A stretch of DNA of 64,000 bases, taken from Neurospora crassa OR74A. Lineage: Eukaryota > Ascomycota > Sordariomycetes > Sordariales > Sordariaceae. Location of the stretch: contig NC_026503.1 in the NCBI RefSeq assembly GCF_000182925.2, positions 186,001 to 250,000 of the forward strand. Reading direction: 5' to 3'. This document shows positions 57,764-64,000 of the stretch, piece after piece. A program made the position numbers and the translations under genes. The notes below the pieces were generated by a model that searched no databases, had not been told where the DNA came from, and saw nothing but the letters and a program-made list of their open reading frames with translations. The stretch's first letter is position 1, and every line of letters starts with the position of its first letter.

Positions 57764-59252
57764 CCCGCACCACCCTTAAAACCCGTCGTAGTAGTTGTGA
57801 GTAATGTGAAGTAAGGTGTTCGAGGCGACAGCTATAGCCTATTGATTGCGGTCAATGCCGAGTTCCGACCGGCATTCGATTCCCGCCGTCACATTGAAGA
57901 TGAAACAGCAAGGCAAAGATTGTGATGAAAGGTAAGTAAAAAGATGGAAAGTGGAAGAGAAACCATGTCATTGATACGCAAAGCCATCCGAGGAATAAGG
58001 ACTGGACCAGGCAGATGGGTCGTCGATGTGGCTTATTCTGGCCCAGAGCCCTCCCTCAGAGCCTCTTCGCTTCACTCGCCAATCCACTGCACTAGTGTGG
58101 TGCAACGTTCGTAATTCGGAAAGCGAGAACAAACATTCAAGCTCGGAAAGCCGTCCCCCTGGCAGCGGGCAGTTCGTCCCAGTCGTGTAGGTAGGTACCG
58201 TAGGTGAGCCAACAGCGTGCTAGTGAGCTGCTGTCAGCTTTGCAATATCAACAAATCTGTCACACCACCTTTTTTTGACTGTGTTCACTTGGTTATGTGG
58301 CTGCCTCGGCCGTCTTTCGCCTCCGCGCTTCTGCGGTTCCGTCCCTGGCAAGTAAAAGATCGTTGACTTGGCCCCGTAGGGTTGAATTTCCTCGCGTTCA
58401 TTCGCAGAACCGTGATGGATCCGCGCCGATAGGATCATACAGACCTTTAAAGTTGCGACAAGAGGCTTGGCTCCATGCGACGGCGGAGGGCTGTATGGGC
58501 TGTATGGGTTGTACCAAACATGCGGGCTGACACCGGCAGCATCGAATCGTCAGCGAGAATGGGTATGACAGGTGTGGTTGCACCGGTTCAGGCTACCAGT
58601 CAGCAAGAGGCCAGCACCCGAGACTGGGTGACCCGGGTGAGCCGGGGCAGGCGTGGCATTGCAGCGTGCATGAGGATCGCCGACGGCTGGCAGCAGAGTG
58701 GTCAAAGGCGAACATGAACCGAGGGGAATGTGGTGAGCAGAGAATAAGTAGGTAAGATGGGTGAGATAAGGGCAAAGACTCCTCGCAGTTAACCTACCTC
58801 TTGCTCATGTCGGCAGTTTATCCGGGGACAACCTGGAGTCTTGTAGCGCAAAACCTGCCCGCACCCTACGATTTCCTACACTTTCCTACACGTACCGTCG
58901 CATCCCATCTCCCACAGCCTCCCAGAGTTTTCTATCAAATTTTGGCCATATTTTTCCAGACGATTCATGAGACTGTTCAGGGCATATTAACCGAGGTTGT
59001 GTTCGGGGCCGGCGTGGTACGGTACGGGTTTTCCGTTGTGGGTGATATTGTATTTCCAACCATTTTTCCCAAAAACCTCAGCCCTATGAATGAAAGCCAA
59101 TAAATGCGTCGAGAATGTTGAAAGGTGCGTGTGCATCGATCTGCCTGGGAGTTTACAGTGTCACTCCTGGCCCAGCAGGAAGAGCCGTACATTCATTCGT
59201 ACCTACTTTGGTTGGTAGCGTTCCTGTTTATTTCACTCCTCGTTTAACCCCC
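57764..59252. other. Intergenic, no gene recognised
   Basis: 1.5 kb separating the kelch promoter from the 3' end of the DHA2 transporter. Short frames only; a TAGGTAGGTACC at about 58187. Nothing further is supported. Confidence 0.45.
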
Positions 59253-61447
59253 TCATCCATTTTGATTCCTCCCTGTCGATCGCGTCGAGTTTCCATGTCT
59301 TCTTCCGCTCTTCTTTCTCACAGCTTCCCCCGTCGGCGGCTGAAACCCCAAGTCCACAGTCTTCAAAACACTCTTCACCTCCTCATGAACCCGCATCGTA
59401 CTTCTCCCCTTCTCTCCCTCCGCCACCGCCCCAGAGCCCTCATTCTTGGTCCTCACCGTAGTCGCCGCCGACCCCTTCCGCGACAGCTTCTTCTTCTTAC
59501 TTCCACTTTTTGTGCTTCCACCTGCCCGCGTGGTGTGCACCACTCCCACCTCCAGATCCTGACTTGCCGTTTCTAATTCCTTCTGCTGTCCTTTTTTCTG
59601 TTCCTTGTCCCCTCCTTCTCCACGATCCTTTATCTTTTTCCCCCTGCTTCTCCTCCTCCTCCTGTGCCTCGCCACCAACAGCTGCACCCCCCAAACCCCC
59701 CCGGCAATCACCACCCCAAACCCCGCCAACGCCACCCCCAACCAAACCGCCATCCTCATCCCCTCCAGCCTGACGCCCACCAACACCTCACTCGTCTGGC
59801 TCAGTGCCGGCCCGGGTTTCCTCCCGCTTCTCTCCAGCCCCGCGCGATCCCCGGCCTTCACCAGCGCATGCTTATGGATACTCCCCGCCAGCCCCAACCC
59901 GCAGCTAATACTATAATTGACCACGGTAGCCACCAGACTCGCCGCCATCCCCTGTTTCTCCCTCGGCAGCTGTTCGCTCAACAAGATAGTCGCCGCTGGA
60001 AAACTCAAGTTCATAGCGCCCGGCATGAGCAACACGGCGACAAAGGTATTGGCCCAGTAGGTCTGGTGCAGTGGAGTCAGCGCTAAGAGTAAGGTCCCCA
60101 GAAAGAAAAAGAACATGGCGATAAACATGATGAGCGAAACGGACACGCCGCGCCGTAAGAGGTAGACGGTCAACAAGGCAAAGAAGATCCCTGTGCCTGC
60201 GACGGGGGAGGTTTCGAACGAGGTGAAGAGGGCCGAGTGCCCGCGCAAGTGCTCGAGAAAGATGTAGAGGTAATATACCCAGATGCCGTGGGAGGACCAG
60301 CCGGTGAAGACGATGGCGAGGACGAAGGCGGCGTGGGGCTGGAGACCGCTGCCGCCGCGGAGGGGGACGATGGGGTGAGTGGCGAAGCGCCGCTCGACGC
60401 AGACGAAAGCGAGGAGGGAGAGAAGGCCGAGGACGAGGAGGGCGCGGATGTATGGAATGTGCCAGCCGACGAGAGGGGCTTGGTTCAGGGCGAGGTTGAC
60501 CAAGACTAGGCCGGTGACACCGGTGATGGCACCGAGTGTGTCGAAGGTGGGCTCTTGTTGTTGCTGACTGCCTTCGGTTTCTGCCTTGGTGTTGTGATCA
60601 AGGTCTCGCCCCGCCACCATGGAGGTGGTCAGTTCTGCACTGCTGCGGGCAGAAGGGGACTCGGAAGAAGGCAGAGGAATGATGAACCACGACATCATGA
60701 CCAACACGGCGCAGGTCATGGACAGGAACCAGAAGCACCAGTGCCACGAGAGTTTCTCGGCTACAAGCGAGGAGAGAATGGCGCCCGCCGCGGCTCCCGT
60801 TGGCCCTGCTGCTCCAAAGCAAGCAAAAGCGAGGTTCCGTTTCAGTCCGATGGAGAACGTCCGTCCGATGATGGCTAAAGCGTTGGGAATGATCAGTGCT
60901 GGACCCATACCCTGAAAAGCTCGGCAAGCACTGAACCATATTAGATTGGTAGGGCCGCATGAGCCGCAGACTAGAGACCAGAGACTGAACCAGGCCCAGC
61001 CTATCATCGCGATGAGCTTGTGGCCGTGTATGTCACCGAGTCGCCCTGGGGGGTTGTCAGTTAGTCAGTTGTTATTCTCCTCCTGGTGGACGTTGATGTC
61101 AAGCTTCATGAGAAGCTGTGAGGTTGTTGGTTGGGCTTACCAGAAGGAAGTATAAAAGTCCCGACAGTCATGCTATAAGCTGCCGAGAACCAGCTGAGGT
61201 TCCCGTAGTCATGGATGTCAAAGTACTTGGCAAGTATGAGCATAGGAGCAACAGTCTGGTTCATTGCAGCCAGGGAGAGGAACTGAGCGAGACATAGAAC
61301 AAAGACGAGCACGACCTCGTGGACGAGGCTCAGTCCAGTGCGCTTTCTCTGTGGTGGCGGGATCTTGGCCGACGGGACGATGGTTTCATGTTTTCTTTGA
61401 GCCATAGTGGCCGCCCGAGGTTTTCTGTATCGGTCACTTGTTGACAT
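59253..61447 (-). CDS. MFS transporter, DHA2-type (14 helices)
   Basis: Exons 61141-61447 and 59253-61045 encode 699 residues. The 95-nt intron (donor GTAAGC, branch CTAAC/CTGAC) joins FILPSG to RLGDIHGHK, restoring MFS motif A. The opening LAAMNQTVAPMLILAKYF is typical of aminotriazole/acriflavine-type fungal exporters (Atr1-like DHA2). About 14 membrane segments follow, with AACRAFQGMGPALIIPNAL-type motif C elements after helix 4. After the last helix comes a basic, lysine/arginine-rich cytosolic tail of about 150 residues, longer than usual. ATG 61447 is the first in frame; a second at codon 15 is possible. A proton-driven efflux role is predicted; the substrate is unknown. Confidence 0.87.
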
Positions 61448-62656
61448 GTTAGAGGTAACTGGTGATAAATGTCGCCCAGGGGTTGATCCTGTCCTGGACG
61501 ATTAGAAATCAGGAATTTGAGTGCTCACTTATATCAAGGAAATGCACCGTGAAGGAAATCAAGAAATTTGCAAAAGTGGTTTCCCGCTTTGAGCGCCGCA
61601 CATGGGTAGTCATGTGCATAGCAGAACCGATCCTGTGCGTTGAATGTACCTCTACGCCAGATTGAGTGGTAGGCAATACCCTCGACTTTTCACTGACTGT
61701 ACAAACACATCAGCTAGTGCAAGAGTCCTTGCGGAGTGCCCCGTTCTACCCTATGCAGTGGTCAAAAAGAGAGATCACTTGGGTAGGTCCAATCTCTCGA
61801 GTTTCCACGGTATCGGGATATGAGTGTGGTTGATGGTTTTTTGTGTTGCCGAAGCATTTTTCGGAAATGCAATTTGATCTGCAGAGTGGCAACACTCAAG
61901 CTCTTCGTTTCTGGGCGTCAACAAGAACATATTGACCCCGAAAGCAGGCATTCGGTCTCGCCTCAGTAGTCTTGTCGCTTGTTGATAATCCGAAGCGGTT
62001 GACCCGAGCCCGTCTCTCCAAGGATTTCCTCCTTCAACTCGTTAGAAGCTATGATTTCTCGTCCACGATAGGCTTACGTCGTGTTCGGAACTTCGGCTTC
62101 GCGGCAGCCCGATAAGAATCGCAGTATTCGGATTCAGAGAGGTCGAGGTAGGCATGTTAAGGCACATGTAGTTTAATGTGCTCGCGCACCACTGTAAACT
62201 CATTAGTCATCGATGCCTGCTATCCCGTACTGCGAAGGTTCGAGTTATTTCTCGCGTTAGTACGCTGTAGAGATTCGCGAAGTTGGCCCGAAAGCTAGAG
62301 GTAGGTATCGCTCTTAAGCGCCGGGCAGGGTGCAGAAATCTGACAGAAATATGTACATGTCTTGTTAGCACGCATTCGCAAGCGAATGCACCTGTCCGGA
62401 CTCTGGCGTTCAAGATCAGGAAGGGTTGGCTCTTGGCCAGCTTCGCGAGTTTCCCCGGTAGACGCCTCGTAACTCGTAAGAGGTCACCTAGTAAGTGCGG
62501 GCCACGACATGCGAGTCTGTCGGGCAACAAGCTCGCAACCGGAGCCCAGAATATCATAGGCACAGAAAGACGTACAAATAGAATATTCTTCCGACGTAGT
62601 GGAACTCGATGGTATGTAGAGGTAACCAGCAACCAACCGTAGAAGCTGTAGCTAGC
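61448..62656. other. Intergenic, no gene recognised
   Basis: Four TAGAGGTA/TACCTCTA motifs (61450, 61647, 62296, 62617) fall in 1.2 kb, the densest occurrence in the window. A 119-codon plus-strand frame (62283-62642) has no recognisable feature. Confidence 0.4.
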
Positions 62657-64000
62657 CTAATCCACAAAGCTTATCGTCCTGTTCCACGGCTTCCGCGTTT
62701 TTAGTGTGAGCCTTCCTCGCAGAGACTTGGAAATCGATATTCGCATTCCCTGCACAAAACTGGAGGCCGCAACGCCGGGAAGATCCGTGAAGTGTGATGA
62801 TAAAGCTCTCGTCCCGATTGGTTTACTGCTTGCGAACCTGAACAACTCGGAAGCTGTCAACAAACTGTCTTCGCTTCCTACTGGGGACCAAACTGCCGAG
62901 GCCTAAATGACGTTTCCCGCATTCCCAGTTTGAGATGAGGGCCCATTCTATTGTTGGGCTACGATGACCAAATTGATAGGGCGCCGGGTACTTGACGAGT
63001 CTGGCTGCATTTGGGTCTTTGTTTCCGATCCAGGCTCGCCAAAGTGCTTCATTGAACATGCAAGGATCTGGACAGTAGGCAGTAGTTTACTCCCAGTATT
63101 CATCATGGCAGTCTGACTTTGGTCATAGCCAATCTTCCGGTGTCTGTTGCCCTGCTAAGCTCACGCGGTCAATAATTAGACCTTTAATCCCAGACAATTC
63201 GACCCTGATAATTCTTCTATATCCTTGTCGACAACAACCTGAATCCTTTCCCATGGGCCTCCGGCACAATGTTGCGACTGCGGGCTGTGGGTTGTCAATC
63301 TGGCAAGTGAATCCGGGTGGAGAGAAGGCTGCCACCCATGAAGGCGGGTCTGGGATTATGGAGCCGTGAAGCTTGCGGTTTGCCAGACCTGCAACGCTCA
63401 GGGGAGCAAGGCTGCCTTGTGCCAGACTGCAAATGGTGGTCCGCTGATATATTTGGCCGACACTGTGCTTGTGGTTGGGTTGAAGGTGGGGACGGATCGC
63501 ATGACAGCTAAGGCTGAGAAAGGCGTCGACTTTGTCTTGTTCATACCAGGGGAAGTCTCGACGTCTCTGACTGGAGGTTCTGAAGGTACCGGAAAAAAAA
63601 CATACAGTTCAACCTCAACACGACCATGGCGTGGTGTGTCTTGTCGAGTGCGTGGAAGAGATGCCTCGTGACCAGATGATTGATGACGGAAACGACAAGA
63701 TGCCAGTCGATGTATTCCCCGCTGTACAGTAGGACGGTCTCCGGGTCAGAAGCATGACCGAGGTATACGATGATCTTGGCAGCTCCTAGATGGATGTCGC
63801 TCTGGCTAATACGGACGAAGTCAATCCAGAGGTCCCGGATGTTTCCCACTTCCTCTGGTTGAAGACAAGCATCGCTCAGTATGGCGAAAGTACTCTGTGT
63901 GTCGGAGGAAGGTATCGCCGATGGCAAAGGAGCACGACAACTCGGGGCTGACCCTTTGGTACGAAACAGCTTCGTAATCAGGAGCGTTGGTCAGGTGGGG
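62657..64000 (-). pseudogene. Decayed HET-domain (heterokaryon incompatibility) gene, cut by window edge
   Basis: Minus-strand pieces, in the right order for a fungal HET protein but in different frames. Near 63940-63985: APDYEAVSYQ, the HET opening (usually YxALSYVWG). Near 63800-63850: IRDLWIDFVRISQSDI, matching the LWIDALCINQ block, then KIIVYLGHASDPE. Near 63150-63200: IKGLIIDRVSL, the common central G-x-x-x-D-x-V block. Near 63010-63059: FNEALWRAWIGN, like the ALWRTLIGN block. Near 62660-62760: a C-terminal-like stretch. No single open frame connects them and several consensus residues are altered, so the gene is not functional as written. HET genes control self/non-self recognition on hyphal fusion and often decay. 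The 5' part lies beyond base 64000. Confidence 0.6.

Noticed and set aside
62283-62642. 119-codon plus-strand frame as a gene
   Set aside because: Arg/Lys-rich without motifs, overlapped by an equally long minus frame, no splice or promoter context.

Overview
The window looks like a chromosomal segment of a filamentous ascomycete, most likely a Sordariomycete. The genes are monocistronic. They carry short introns of about 46-116 nt with GTRNGT donors and CTAAC/CTGAC branch sites, plus two longer introns of 359 and 737 nt. Intergenic DNA is full of TAGG/CCTA runs. The left end (about 40-2520) is an AT-rich block with very few CpA/TpG steps and a TpA excess, the usual scar of repeat-induced point mutation (RIP). 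All exon joins below were read by eye from splice signals and frame; none is backed by transcripts or database searches.

Layout. 0-3.4 kb: RIP-degraded repeat, a G-rich patch and a cluster of AAACGTTTA-like motifs. 3.5-11.2 kb: an MFS drug/H+ antiporter and a large aromatic-acid-exporter-like membrane protein. 11.7-14.3 kb: a Tc1/mariner-type MITE and a probable decayed gene. 15.4-20.5 kb: an SF1 RNA helicase, a second copy of the same MITE, and an HPP-family membrane protein. 23.8-31.6 kb: Dom34/Pelota and a large WD40 protein. 31.6-33.4 kb: a dense microsatellite field. 33.4-41.6 kb: two intron-containing tRNA-Pro genes (CGG and AGG) and two secreted FAD-linked oxidoreductases. 42.0-43.8 kb: an unrecognised acidic protein with a 31-bp perfect inverted repeat beside its start.

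44.4-51.0 kb is the most unusual part. It is a divergent gene pair encoding a 1172-residue protein (probable beta-rich N-terminal half, long amphipathic and hydrophobic C-terminal half) and a 548-residue protein whose landmarks resemble the TULIP/P47 family known from clostridial neurotoxin clusters. They are separated by 1.3 kb that holds further coding-looking minus-strand pieces.

51.2-61.4 kb: an NmrA-like NAD(P)-binding protein, a secreted GH43 arabinofuranosidase with an AbfB/CBM42 module, a membrane-anchored kelch protein and a DHA2-type MFS transporter. 62.7-64 kb: pieces of a decayed HET-domain gene running off the right edge.

Most genes act independently (transport, ribosome rescue, plant cell-wall degradation, oxidation). 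The accessory character comes from the divergent pair, the HET remnant, the secreted enzymes and the mobile elements. A recurrent 8-mer, TAGAGGTA, is strongly over-represented outside coding sequence and is one of the more interesting non-gene signals.
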